A program made the position numbers and the translations under genes. A DNA stretch of 9,385 nt from Thermohalobaculum sp050331335 (GTDB lineage Bacteria; Pseudomonadota; Alphaproteobacteria; Rhodobacterales; Rhodobacteraceae). Below, piece after piece: positions 1 through 6,654 of this stretch (positions within the stretch are counted from its first letter, which is position 1; every line of letters begins with the position of its first letter). A model generated the notes under the pieces. That model saw nothing but the letters and a program-made list of their open reading frames with translations. It was not told the DNA's origin and made no database searches. Location of the stretch: contig JBHJGY010000012.1 of assembly GCA_050331335.1 (NCBI GenBank), forward strand, positions 1 to 9,385. Reading direction: 5' to 3'.

Positions 1-1034
1 GGGGGCGGGGGCCCCGGCCGCGCGGGCCGGACCAATGTCGGCCAAGCCGCCTGCGCGTGGTGCCCCCGGCGGGGGGGCGCCGGGTGGTGGCGCGCCGGCC
101 CGACAGGCACCACCCCCGTCGGATTTATCGTCCCATGGCTCGCATAATAGTGAAACTTGATCTGCGCGATATCCGTGGTTTCAGCCACGCCAGGCCATTG
201 ATAGAGGTCGCGCAGGTAGCCTGAAAGCGCGGGATAGTCGGCGATCCGGCGGATGTTACACTTGAAGTGGCCGACATAGACCGGGTCGAACCGGACCAAG
301 GTGGTGAAGAGCCGCCAGTCCGCCTCTGTGATCCGATCGCCTGCGAGGTAGCGCTGGGTCGACAGCCGCGCCTCCAGCCAATCGAGGCTGTCGAAGAGCG
401 CGGTGACCGCCTCCTCATAAGCCGGCTGGCTCGTGGCAAACCCCGCCTTGTACACGCCGTTGTTCACCGTGTGGTAGACGCGCTCGTTGACCGCGTCGAT
501 CTCGGTGCGAAGCGCCTCCGGGTAATAGTCGTCCCGGTTGCCGGTCAGCGCATCGAAGGCGGAGTTGAACATCCGGATGATCTCGGCGGACTCGTTGGAG
601 ACGATGGTCCCCTGCGCCTTGTCCCAAAGCAGCGGGACCGTAACCCGGCCCGTGGCGGACGGCTCGGCCTGTGTATACACTTGGTGAAGGAAGCTCTTGC
701 CGAGCACCCGGTCGCCGGTGCTGCCTGCGAAATCGGTCTCGAAGGTCCAGCCATCGCCCTGCATGAGCGGGTGCACCACATCCACCGAGATATGCGGCTC
801 GAGCCCCTTTAGTTTGCGGAAGATCAGCGTGCGGTGCGCCCAAGGGCAGGCCAGGCTGACGTAGAGATGGTAGCGCCCGCTCTGGGCTTCGAAACCGCCC
901 GTCCCCGAAGGCCCGGGGCTGCCATCCGCGGTCACCCAATTGCGAAACCTCGCCGTGTCGCGGATGAATTTGCCGCCCGTGCGCGCGGTGTCATACCAGG
1001 TGTCGTGCCAGGTGCCGTCGATCAGCTGTCCCAT
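1..1034 (-). CDS. yqjG: Glutathionyl-hydroquinone reductase (GST superfamily, YqjG type), 3' end cut by window edge
   Basis: Seen: a continuous minus-strand frame starts at ATG 1034 behind a strong AAGGAGG (1040-1046, 5-base spacer) and stays open to base 1. The N-terminal thioredoxin-like part carries CPWAHR with Cys63, the active-site signature of the Xi-class glutathionyl-hydroquinone reductases. Further on are VPLLWDK (about residue 137), IVSNESAEIIRMF, the Tyr pair in NRDDYYPE, VYKAGFA, and the helical domain with LAGDRITEADWRLFTTLVRFDPVYVGHFKCN. Near the end comes INPTGVVPVGP, the usual close of this family. Known: these cytosolic enzymes use glutathione to reduce glutathionyl-hydroquinones back to hydroquinones, through the single Cys. 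Family members are about 320-330 residues; here 344 codons are reached without a stop. The last ~38 residues, after VGP, are Pro/Arg/Ala-rich and match nothing expected, so a frameshift, an altered tail or a sequence error near base 105 is possible. It stands alone, downstream of the exported protein gene. Confidence 0.9.
   Translation of the reverse strand, partial: MGQLIDGTWHDTWYDTARTGGKFIRDTARFRNWVTADGSPGPSGTGGFEAQSGRYHLYVSLACPWAHRTLIFRKLKGLEPHISVDVVHPLMQGDGWTFETDFAGSTGDRVLGKSFLHQVYTQAEPSATGRVTVPLLWDKAQGTIVSNESAEIIRMFNSAFDALTGNRDDYYPEALRTEIDAVNERVYHTVNNGVYKAGFATSQPAYEEAVTALFDSLDWLEARLSTQRYLAGDRITEADWRLFTTLVRFDPVYVGHFKCNIRRIADYPALSGYLRDLYQWPGVAETTDIAQIKFHYYASHGTINPTGVVPVGPARHHPAPPRRGHHAQAAWPTLVRPARPGPPP
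14..78. repeat. Two GC-only inverted repeats near the window edge
   Basis: Seen: CCGGCC (14-19) and GGCCGG (25-30) form a perfect 6-bp stem with a 5-base loop. GCCCCC (62-67) and GGGGGC (73-78) form a second 6-bp stem with a 5-base loop. Both lie in a stretch (1-120) that is almost entirely G and C, at or just beyond the expected end of the hydroquinone reductase gene. They could form strong RNA hairpins ending that transcript, but neither is followed by a U-tract. They may simply reflect low-complexity sequence. Confidence 0.4.
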
Positions 1035-1174
1035 CGGGTCCTCCTTTGCAGGTCTGCCTCACATGGGGTCCAGATGGGGCCGCAAGCCGCCGGCGTCGCG
1101 CCCGAGGCCGAGAAATCAGCTTTGCCGAAGCAAGAACGGTCGCTGCGGCAACGGGTCAGCCGGCGACTGGCTGC

Positions 1175-1603
1175 CTACCAGTTGGTAGGGTCAGTGCCGC
1201 GGCGCAGGCATTCGAAGATCCGTGTGCGGCCATATTGCTGGCTGCGCCGGGAGATCTCGGTCTCATCCACCACATCGGCCTCGGCGCTGAAGCGCTGAGC
1301 AACCCGGCCTGGCGGCTGCGTCGTCCCCTCGAAGACGATGGTCACACCTTGCAGCCCAGCCCGACCATAGCGCCAGGTTCCGGCACCGCGATAGATCTCG
1401 CCATCGGCCATGCGCCCCGACAGCGCCCAGCCACCGTCCCGCGCAAGCGCCATGTTGAAAAGTTGCGGCTCCGGCGCCTCACCGGGGGCGAAGTCCGAGA
1501 TCGAACAGCCCCAGGTGCCCGTGACATCGACCAGCCCCTCCTGCGCCGCTGCCAGCCCCGCAAAGCCCACGAACCCAACCGCCGCACCGAAGATCCATCG
1601 CAT
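1175..1603 (-). CDS. Small exported protein of unknown function (142 aa)
   Basis: I do not recognise the family. Seen: ATG 1603 follows a near-perfect AAGGAGGG (1611-1618) with a 7-base spacer, which decides this start although the frame is open further upstream to 1828. Residues 1-20 form a signal peptide: a short Arg-containing start, a Gly/Ala/Phe/Val hydrophobic core, and LAAAQ giving a likely cleavage after Ala20. The mature part has two cysteines, Cys33 in TWGCSI and Cys132 in FECLRRG near the C terminus; in the periplasm they could form one disulfide tying the two ends together. Alternating hydrophobic segments (GGWALSGRM, GAGTWRYG, LQGVTIVFEGT) suggest a small beta-sheet domain. Stop TAG is at 1175-1177. 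It has the same orientation as the hydroquinone reductase, 140 bases upstream of it, but that gap and the second gene's own strong ribosome binding site make a tight operon uncertain. Confidence 0.7.
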   Translation of the reverse strand: MRWIFGAAVGFVGFAGLAAAQEGLVDVTGTWGCSISDFAPGEAPEPQLFNMALARDGGWALSGRMADGEIYRGAGTWRYGRAGLQGVTIVFEGTTQPPGRVAQRFSAEADVVDETEISRRSQQYGRTRIFECLRRGTDPTNW

Positions 1604-1610
1604 CGTCCAG

Positions 1611-1618
1611 CCCTCCTT
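1611..1618 (-). promoter_or_regulatory. Strong ribosome binding site deciding the start of the 142-aa exported protein
   Basis: Minus-strand AAGGAGGG lies 7 bases before ATG 1603. It is what rejects the 75-codon upstream extension, which has no comparable site and would bury the signal peptide. Confidence 0.75.
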
Positions 1619-1722
1619 GTCGCGCGGCCATAGTAGGGCCAGTGGCCAGCGGTTGCCCAGAGCCCTCCGAGGGCCGATCGCAACGAAGGCGCCGTGCTGA
1701 CCTGCCGCGAACCGCACACGCA

Positions 1723-1769
1723 GTCGGATCGGGTGCCGCGCATGCGAGAGCCCCGCACCCGGTCGGATC
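1723..1769. repeat. Nested direct and inverted short repeats, possible operator
   Basis: GTCGGATC occurs at 1723-1730 and again at 1762-1769. The 7-bp inverted repeat CGGGTGC (1730-1736) / GCACCCG (1755-1761) lies between the copies. The block sits 120-166 bases upstream of the 142-aa exported protein start, where a regulator site could lie. Short GC-rich repeats arise by chance in this kind of DNA, so function is only a possibility. Confidence 0.25.
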
Positions 1770-2029
1770 TCGCCCCCCTGAAATGAGGAGGTATGCTGAC
1801 GGCTTTGGCATCCGCCAACAAGCGGCAACGCGCGCGCGACAGCCCAATCAAGCGGGAGGTTGCCGAGCAGGAGCGCCGCCGCCGCGCGTCGCGCGCCCCT
1901 GGATCTCGATCCCGCTGTCGGTGGCCGACGAAGCGCCTAAGGATGCAAGGCCAAGTCGCGTGCAGCCGTGAGCCCCTGCCTGTGTCAACCGGCCTTCGCC
2001 CGGAAAGGCGCACCCGGCGCACCACGGGC

Positions 2030-3997
2030 TCACTGAGCCGCGACCGCAGGCTCGGCAACCAGTGAAACGATGTCCGCCATGATCCGGTTGAGCTCGAAAT
2101 CCTTCGGCGTGTAGACCGCAGCGATCCCCAGCGCCTTGAGCCGCACCGCGTCTTCGTCGGGGATGATCCCGCCCGCGACCACTGGCACATCCGCAAGCCC
2201 CACAGCCCGCATCCGCTCCATGATCTCTTCAAGCAGCGGCATGTGCGAGCCGGAGAGGATCGAGAGCCCGACCACATGCACGCCCTCCTCGAGCGCTGCA
2301 TTCACGATTTGTGCAGGGGTGAGCCGAATACCCTCATAGACCACCTCCATGCCGCAGTCTCGCGCCCGTACGGCGATCTGCTCGGCGCCGTTTGAATGCC
2401 CGTCGAGCCCCGGCTTGCCGACGAGGAACTTGATCCGCCGGCCGAGCCGACGCGACACCGCCTCGACCTCCGAGCGCACGGCATCAAGCCCCTCGGCGGG
2501 TGCCGTGATCGCCTGAGCAACGCCGGTGGGCGCGCGGTACTCGCCGAAAGCCGACCGCATCACCGCCCCCCATTCGCCCGTCGTCACCCCCACCTTGGCC
2601 GCCGCAATAGAGGGCGGCATGATGTTGAGGCCCTCTCGCGCGGCACGCGCGAGCGCGGCGAGGGCGGCCTCGACGCCCCCCTCGTCGCGCGCCCCTCGCC
2701 AAGCTGCCAAGCGCGCGATCTGGTCCGCTTCCACCTCCGGATCGACCACGAGGATCCCGTCATCCCCGGTGGTCAGCGGGCTCGGCTCCGTCGTCGTGTA
2801 GCGGTTAACCCCAACCACCACGGTCTGGCCGGTCTCGATCCCTTTGAGCCTGGCCGCATTGCTCTCCACCAGCGCCGCTTTCATGTGGTCGATCGCCGCC
2901 ACGCAACCGCCCATGCCGTCGATGCGCGCAAGCTCCGCCTTGGCCCCCGCGATCAACTCGGCCACCTTGGCATCAACCACCGGGTTACCGTCGAACAGGT
3001 CGCCATATTCCAGAAGATCGGTCTCCAGCGCCAAGACCTGCTGCATCCGCAAGCTCCACTGCTGGTCCCAGGGCCGGGGCAAGCCCAACGCCTCGTTCCA
3101 GGCCGGCAGCTGCACCGCTCGCGCCCGCGCCTTCTTCGAGAGCGTCACCGCCAGCATCTCGATGAGGATGCGGTAGACGTTGTTCTCCGGCTGCTGCTCC
3201 GTGAGCCCCAGCGAGTTGACCTCCACCCCCTAGCGGAACCGTCTGAGCTTGGCGTCCGCCACCCCGTAGCGCTCAGCACAAATCTCGTCCCAGAGCTCCA
3301 CAAACGCCCGCATCTTACACATCTCGGTGACAAAGCGGATACCAGCGTTCACGAAAAACGAGATCCGCCCCACCAGCTTGGGGAACTCCTCTGCGCAAAC
3401 CCGGGGCCGCACCTCGTCGAGCACGGCGGTGGCGGTCGCGAGCGCGAAGGCCAGCTCCTGCTCGGGCGTCGCGCCCGCCTCCTGCAGGTGGTAGGAGCAG
3501 ACATTCATCGGGTTCCACTTGGGCACCTCGGAATAGCAATAGGTCGCGACATCCCCGATGAGGCGCAGGCTCGGCTCCGGCGGGAAGATATAGGTCCCGC
3601 GCGACAGATACTCCTTGATGATGTCATTCTGCACCGTGCCCTGAAGCTTGGCGATATCGGCGCCCTGCTCCTCGGCCACCGCGATGTAGAGCGCGAGCAG
3701 CCAGGCAGCCGTCGCGTTGATCGTCATCGAGGTGTTCATCTGCTCGAGCGGGATCTGGTCGAAAAGCGTGCGCATGTCGCCGAGATGCGCGATCGGCACC
3801 CCGACTTTGCCGACCTCGCCCTTCGCCAGCACATGGTCGCTGTCATAGCCAGTTTGGGTCGGCAGATCGAAGGCGATCGAGAGCCCGGTTTGCCCCTTCG
3901 CGAGATTGGCGCGGTAGAGGGCGTTCGACTTCGCCGCGGTGGAGTGTCCCGCATAGGTGCGGAAGAGCCAGGGGCGGTCGCGGGTGGTCTCGGTCAT
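2030..3997 (-). pseudogene. ecm: Ethylmalonyl-CoA mutase (ecm), full-length but interrupted by an in-frame amber codon
   Basis: Known: Ecm is the B12-dependent mutase that converts (2R)-ethylmalonyl-CoA to methylsuccinyl-CoA in the ethylmalonyl-CoA pathway of acetyl-CoA assimilation. Seen: ATG 3997 follows GAGGAGA (4004-4010, 6-base spacer). The TIM-barrel catalytic part includes RTYAGHSTA, SIAFDLPTQTGYDSDH, MNTSMTINATAAW, WNPMNVCSYHLQEAGATPEQE and GRISFFVNAGIRFVTEMCKMR. The C-terminal cobalamin domain has DGHSNG at 532-537 (the DxHxxG motif, with His534 as lower axial ligand) and later GLSILSGSH and VVAGGIIPDEDA. These wordings are those of Ecm rather than methylmalonyl-CoA mutase. At codon 256 (3230-3232) TAG replaces the Tyr expected in RRFRYGV; the frame then continues unchanged to TGA 2030-2032, giving 655 positions if read through. 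The break lies within the barrel, so neither half should work alone. It is a recent nonsense mutation or a base-call error beside a five-C run. No ccr gene is adjacent in this window. Confidence 0.93.
3230..3232 (-). other. In-frame TAG at a conserved Tyr position of ecm
   Basis: Plus-strand CTA is read as TAG on the minus strand between ...KLRRFR and GVEVNSLG. A single substitution from TAC or TAT would restore the frame. The changed base ends a run of five C on the plus strand (3226-3230). The next potential start, GTG 3224-3226, is too close to any purine-rich sequence to have a properly spaced ribosome binding site. Confidence 0.9.
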
Positions 3998-4085
3998 CGC
4001 GGGTCTCCTCGGGACTTGCTGCACCGCACTCTAGCCGAGCTGCAGCAACGCGCAAGGATCTATCCCGAGATGACTTCACTAAGCA

Positions 4086-4091
4086 ATTATA
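4086..4091 (-). promoter_or_regulatory. Possible -10 element of the ecm promoter
   Basis: The minus strand reads TATAAT, a perfect -10 hexamer, in the most AT-rich patch between ecm and the next gene. It would place transcription start about 80 bases before ATG 3997. No good -35 hexamer lies 16-18 bases upstream; an A-rich run is there instead. The call therefore rests on the -10 match and its position. Confidence 0.35.
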
Positions 4092-4128
4092 GTCGTGCCC
4101 CGCGAGGCTTTTTTCGGAACCGCCCGGC

Positions 4129-4467
4129 TCAGTGGCTGGTGCAGCCCAGGCAAGCGGCCACACCGCGGGTCTGGGCAGCGACCGGTTGAAGGCTCGGCGC
4201 CCAGGCAGACGCGAAACCCGGCTCGAAGGCAGCCGGCGTCACCCGCAGCACCGCGGGCTCGAAGCGGGCAATCTCCGCGGCAGCCTGTGTGACGCGCGGC
4301 TGGGGCGCCTCAGCAGCAACCTTCATCGGCGCGCGTGCCGCCGCTGGCGCTGCGGCCGAGGCCGCAAGTTCAGGGCCGGACAGCGCGTCGAAGTTCAGAA
4401 AGCTCATGCCGGCCGAGGCCAGGACGGCGACGAGGACGGGGGCCTGGAGGCTTTCGAGGTTCATCAT
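4129..4467 (-). CDS. Small Ala/Pro-rich membrane-anchored or exported protein (112 aa), unknown function
   Basis: I do not recognise the family. Seen: two consecutive ATG codons (4467 and 4464) lie behind a purine-rich AAGGGAAGAGAG, a moderate ribosome binding site. Residues 9-26 (APVLVAVLASAGMSFLNF) are hydrophobic and could be a signal anchor or uncleaved signal. Residues 35-65 are dominated by Ala with Pro and Lys/Arg (ASAAAPAAARAPMKVAAEAP), like a flexible envelope-spanning linker. The C-terminal part has repeated Phe-Glu-Pro pieces (RFEPAV, AFEPGF) and ends in CLGCTSH, a CxxC pair at Cys106 and Cys109 three residues from the end, which could bind metal or be redox active. Stop TGA is at 4129-4131. 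It runs with ecm, 131 bases upstream of it, and diverges from the heme monooxygenase gene. Codon use fits the neighbours, and the open frame with its start and stop supports a real gene. Confidence 0.6.
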   Translation of the reverse strand: MMNLESLQAPVLVAVLASAGMSFLNFDALSGPELAASAAAPAAARAPMKVAAEAPQPRVTQAAAEIARFEPAVLRVTPAAFEPGFASAWAPSLQPVAAQTRGVAACLGCTSH

Positions 4468-4644
4468 GGTCTCTCTTCCCTTGTCTTGGCTCGGCGACCC
4501 CGCTGGCCGCCCCATTTGACCTTTGCGATGCCCAACTCTGGCCGCATTTCGCATGGGCCCTGGCGAGGCTCTGTCGATTTGTGCCAAGAACGGAGGTGCG
4601 GGTTGGGGATCTGCGCCAAGTGAAACAACTGAGACGAGGCTGAC

Positions 4645-4965
4645 ATGTTCATCGCGATGAACCGGTTTAAGGTGGCCAAGGGGCGTGAGGCCGAATTCGA
4701 GGCGGTCTGGACCGGGCGGGAGAGCCATCTCGAGGGCGTGCCGGGCTTCAAGGAGTTCCGCTTGCTGAAGGGTCCGGCAAACGCGGATCACACCCTCTAC
4801 GCCTCGCTCTCGGTTTGGGCCTCGGAGGCGGCGTTTCGCGACTGGACCAAGTCGGAGGCTTTCCGCGCCGCGCATGCCCAGGCGGGCGACAATAAAGACC
4901 TCTATCTCGGCCCACCGGATTTCGAGGGCTTTGCCCCGGTCGCGGGCGCGGAGACCTTCGGCTGA
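4645..4965 (+). CDS. Heme-degrading monooxygenase, IsdG/HmoA-like (antibiotic biosynthesis monooxygenase fold, 106 aa)
   Basis: Seen: ATG 4645 follows GAGG (4636-4639) with a 5-base spacer, and TGA is at 4963-4965. The protein is a single dimeric alpha-beta barrel (ABM) domain, opening with FIAMNRFKVAKGREAEFE, then PGFKEFRLLKGP, DHTLYASLSVWAS and DWTKSEAFRAAH, and closing with LYLGPPDFEGF. Asn6, Trp67 and His77 occupy the places of the catalytic Asn-Trp-His triad of staphylococcal IsdG/IsdI, where His binds heme iron. Known: such enzymes open the heme ring in the cytosol to release iron, normally as homodimers. Inference: a role in heme iron use or heme turnover. The triad makes this more likely than a quinone-modifying ABM enzyme. 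It diverges from the 112-aa protein gene across 177 bases; I found no clear promoter or iron-regulator box there. The decayed exported-protein gene follows almost at once. Confidence 0.82.
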   Translation: MFIAMNRFKVAKGREAEFEAVWTGRESHLEGVPGFKEFRLLKGPANADHTLYASLSVWASEAAFRDWTKSEAFRAAHAQAGDNKDLYLGPPDFEGFAPVAGAETFG

Positions 4966-4967
4966 GC

Positions 4968-5584
4968 GTGACGTCTTGCGGTCGATGCTTTCGCCGGTCT
5001 CGGGCGATACCTGCTAGCCTGGGCACGCACCGAGCTTTTGCCTTGCCCGCTCTTGCCCCGGCCCTTCTGGCGACCGGCCCGGCGGCCGCGGTTCCCTTTA
5101 GCTTTGCGTTCGATATGGCGGCCTTCGAGGGCCGCAAGATAGTCGGGCAGACCTCTGTCCTCATCGCGACGGTCGACACTGGTGGCCAAACCGCCGGGTC
5201 CCAGAGGTCAACAACACCGAGGTTGGGTCGGTCTCCATCGTCGAAGGATCGGACAGGCTCAGCTTCGAGACGCTGCGAACCTTTACCTAAGGTCCCATCA
5301 TCACGATGGAAGCAGCCGGGATGCCGATCTGAACCCCTCGCCGTTTGCGAACCCCAAAATCCGCAGCAGCGTCAACTTCCGGTCTCGCGTCGCGCCTGAC
5401 CTGTCGGTGACTTGGCGCGTGGAGTTTGCCCTTTGAGCATTACACCGGTCGGTCCCCTGCGGTTATCACTAAGCGAGGCTTTCCGGTCGTCGGTGCCGGG
5501 ACGACGAGCGGTGTTCCGCTGCCCGCGCCGGCGCTGTTGCTGCTGGGCGGGCTCATGGTGCTCGGGTGCGTGCGGCGGGTCTGA
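4968..5584 (+). pseudogene. Decayed exported VPLPA-CTERM protein gene
   Basis: Seen: the end encodes VPLPAPALLLLGGL followed by a few hydrophobic residues and CVRRV, then TGA (5582-5584). This is a textbook VPLPA-CTERM tail: motif, transmembrane helix, basic end. Upstream, in another frame, HRAFALPALAPALLATGPAAA looks like a signal peptide, followed by VPFSFAFDMAAFEG to about 5190. The coding sense then moves to a second frame (VPEVNNTEVGSVSIVEG, 5198 on), which hits TAA 5288 and TGA 5330, then to a third (LNPSPFANPKIRSSVNF, from about 5326), which stops at TGA 5434, and back to the second for the tail. Thus at least three frame changes and an extra stop occur. The signal peptide has no good start: ACG at 5025 sits where ATG would be expected, otherwise GTG 4968 is weak. 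Known: this tail is recognised by an exosortase and is linked to envelope/exopolysaccharide traits in Rhodobacterales. The product is dead as written. Confidence 0.72.
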
Positions 5585-5587
5585 CCC

Positions 5588-6646
5588 TCACTCTGCGGCG
5601 CGGGGGGTCTCGACGAACTCAACCGCCTCGATCCGCCGCGCCCGCCGCCCTGCCCGCTCCGCCGCACGATTGAGCGCGTCGAGGTCGGCCCCGGCGAGGC
5701 GCAAATGGCGCGAAAGACCCTCTGCCCGCGCGCCGATCAGCGTTACATCCCGCGCGAGCGCCGAGAGCTCCCGCCGGATCCGCGCCGCTTCCTGGGTCAT
5801 CCGGGCCTCGCGCAACACGCCCGAGAGCGTGGTCAGCAGCGCCATCAGGGTGGTGGGCGAGACGATCCAGACCCTATGCTCGAAGCCGGTGCGCACCACC
5901 TCCGCAAAACGGGCATGGGCCTCCGCATAGACCGCCTCTGAGGGGACGAACATCAGCGCGCTCTCCGCGGTCTCGCCCGGCAGGACATAGCGCTCGGCGA
6001 TCGCCTTGATGTGCCCCACCAGCGCGGCCTTGAAGGCCGACCGGGCGGCGCGGCGCGCGCGGTCTCCCTCGGCAGAGAGGAGCGCGCGATAGGGCTCGAG
6101 CGGGAACTTCGCATCGATCGGGATCGCGCCGCCGGGGCCGCCATGGATGAGCACATCGACACGGCGGCCATTGGAGAGCGTGGCCTGAGCGGTGTAGGCG
6201 TCGGGCGGCAGGGCTCGGGCAAGGATCTCCATCAGTTGGACTTCGCCGAGCTGGCCACGGGCCTGCTTGTTGTCGAGCAAGGCCGACAGCCCGCGGATAT
6301 CCGACGAGACCCGTTCCATCCGGGCCTGGGCCAGATCGACCGCATCGAGCCGAGCCCCCAGCCGACCGAGGCTGTGGGCGGTCCGTGCCGCGCTCTCGGC
6401 AAGGCTCTCGGCCAGCCGCGCCTCGTTTGCCGCAAGGCGCGCCCCCAACGCCTCGGCCGTCCGCGCCTGTGCCGCCATCTGCGCCTGCGCCACCTGGGAG
6501 AGCGCACCGGCCAGGCGCTCCTGTCCGAGATCGAGCGCCTTCAGCCGAGACCGGACAGAGCGCCCGCCCCGGCCTGCGATAACCAGCCCCGCAGCGCACA
6601 GCGCTCCAAGCAGCGCCGCCGCGAGGAGTGGCAGCGCGTCGGCCAT
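5588..6646 (-). CDS. rmuC: DNA recombination protein RmuC
   Basis: Known: RmuC proteins limit inversions and other rearrangements between short repeats and have a PD-(D/E)xK nuclease-like core. Seen, numbering from ATG 6646 (352 aa): a hydrophobic N-terminal anchor at 5-24 (LPLLAAALLGALCAAGLVIA), and a long Ala/Leu/Glu/Arg heptad-like coiled coil at about 35-115. Then follows the core domain with LLDNKQARGQLGEVQLMEIL (123-142), VDVLIHGG (163-170) and IDAKFPLEPY (177-186), which supply Asp164 and Asp178-x-Lys180 as likely catalytic residues. GETAESALMFVPSEAVYAE and HRVWIVSPTTLMALL, family signatures, come after. The tail is basic. At 352 residues it is shorter than the 475-residue E. coli protein but has the whole core. 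GTG 6658 overlaps the mutL stop by 4 bases and is an alternative start; ATG 6646 is preferred as the common codon, and neither has a strong ribosome binding site, suggesting coupling to mutL. It converges with the VPLPA pseudogene, leaving only 3 bases between the two stops. Confidence 0.92.
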   Translation of the reverse strand: MADALPLLAAALLGALCAAGLVIAGRGGRSVRSRLKALDLGQERLAGALSQVAQAQMAAQARTAEALGARLAANEARLAESLAESAARTAHSLGRLGARLDAVDLAQARMERVSSDIRGLSALLDNKQARGQLGEVQLMEILARALPPDAYTAQATLSNGRRVDVLIHGGPGGAIPIDAKFPLEPYRALLSAEGDRARRAARSAFKAALVGHIKAIAERYVLPGETAESALMFVPSEAVYAEAHARFAEVVRTGFEHRVWIVSPTTLMALLTTLSGVLREARMTQEAARIRRELSALARDVTLIGARAEGLSRHLRLAGADLDALNRAAERAGRRARRIEAVEFVETPRAAE

Positions 6647-6654
6647 CGCCGCGC

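Larger units (their letters stand above)
1604..2029. other. Intergenic stretch without a convincing gene
   Basis: This stretch lies between the end of ecm and the start of the 142-aa exported protein. Short open frames exist on both strands, but they are Arg/Pro-rich, lack ribosome binding sites and show no recognisable motif, as expected by chance at this GC content. I see no tRNA. The only structure noted is an inverted repeat CGGGTGC (1730-1736) / GCACCCG (1755-1761), with the 8-mer GTCGGATC directly repeated at 1723-1730 and 1762-1769. An 8-base tandem near the ecm stop (GGCGCACC at 2007-2014 and CGGCGCACC ending at 2023) does not look like a terminator. Confidence 0.5.

Noticed and set aside
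1175..1188. CTACCAGTTGGTAG inverted repeat as a terminator.
   Set aside because: It has 6-base arms with only a 2-base loop, begins within the stop codon of the 142-aa protein gene and has no U-tract.
1604..1828. N-terminal extension of the 142-aa exported protein to 217 residues.
   Set aside because: It would bury the signal peptide and ignore the strong AAGGAGGG placed correctly before ATG 1603.
3230..3232. Programmed recoding of TAG as pyrrolysine or another amino acid in ecm.
   Set aside because: Family knowledge puts an ordinary Tyr here, no pyl genes are visible, and no nearby element suggests recoding. A point mutation or read error is simpler.
2030..3997. Two-subunit mutase, with the halves as separate catalytic and B12-binding chains.
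   Set aside because: Natural two-chain mutases split between the barrel and the B12 domain. This break lies in the catalytic barrel, and the second half lacks a spaced ribosome binding site.
4095..4114. Intrinsic terminator: a GC-rich stretch followed by six T on the plus strand.
   Set aside because: The possible stem pairs only three bases, and no plus-strand gene ends there.
2396..4189. A long open frame on the plus strand opposite ecm (nearly 600 codons).
   Set aside because: It is the antisense shadow of ecm. It is rich in Arg, His and Pro, has no recognisable motif and no ribosome binding site, and such frames are common opposite high-GC genes.
4516..4521. TTGACC as a -35 element for the heme monooxygenase gene.
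   Set aside because: No -10-like hexamer lies 16-18 bases downstream.
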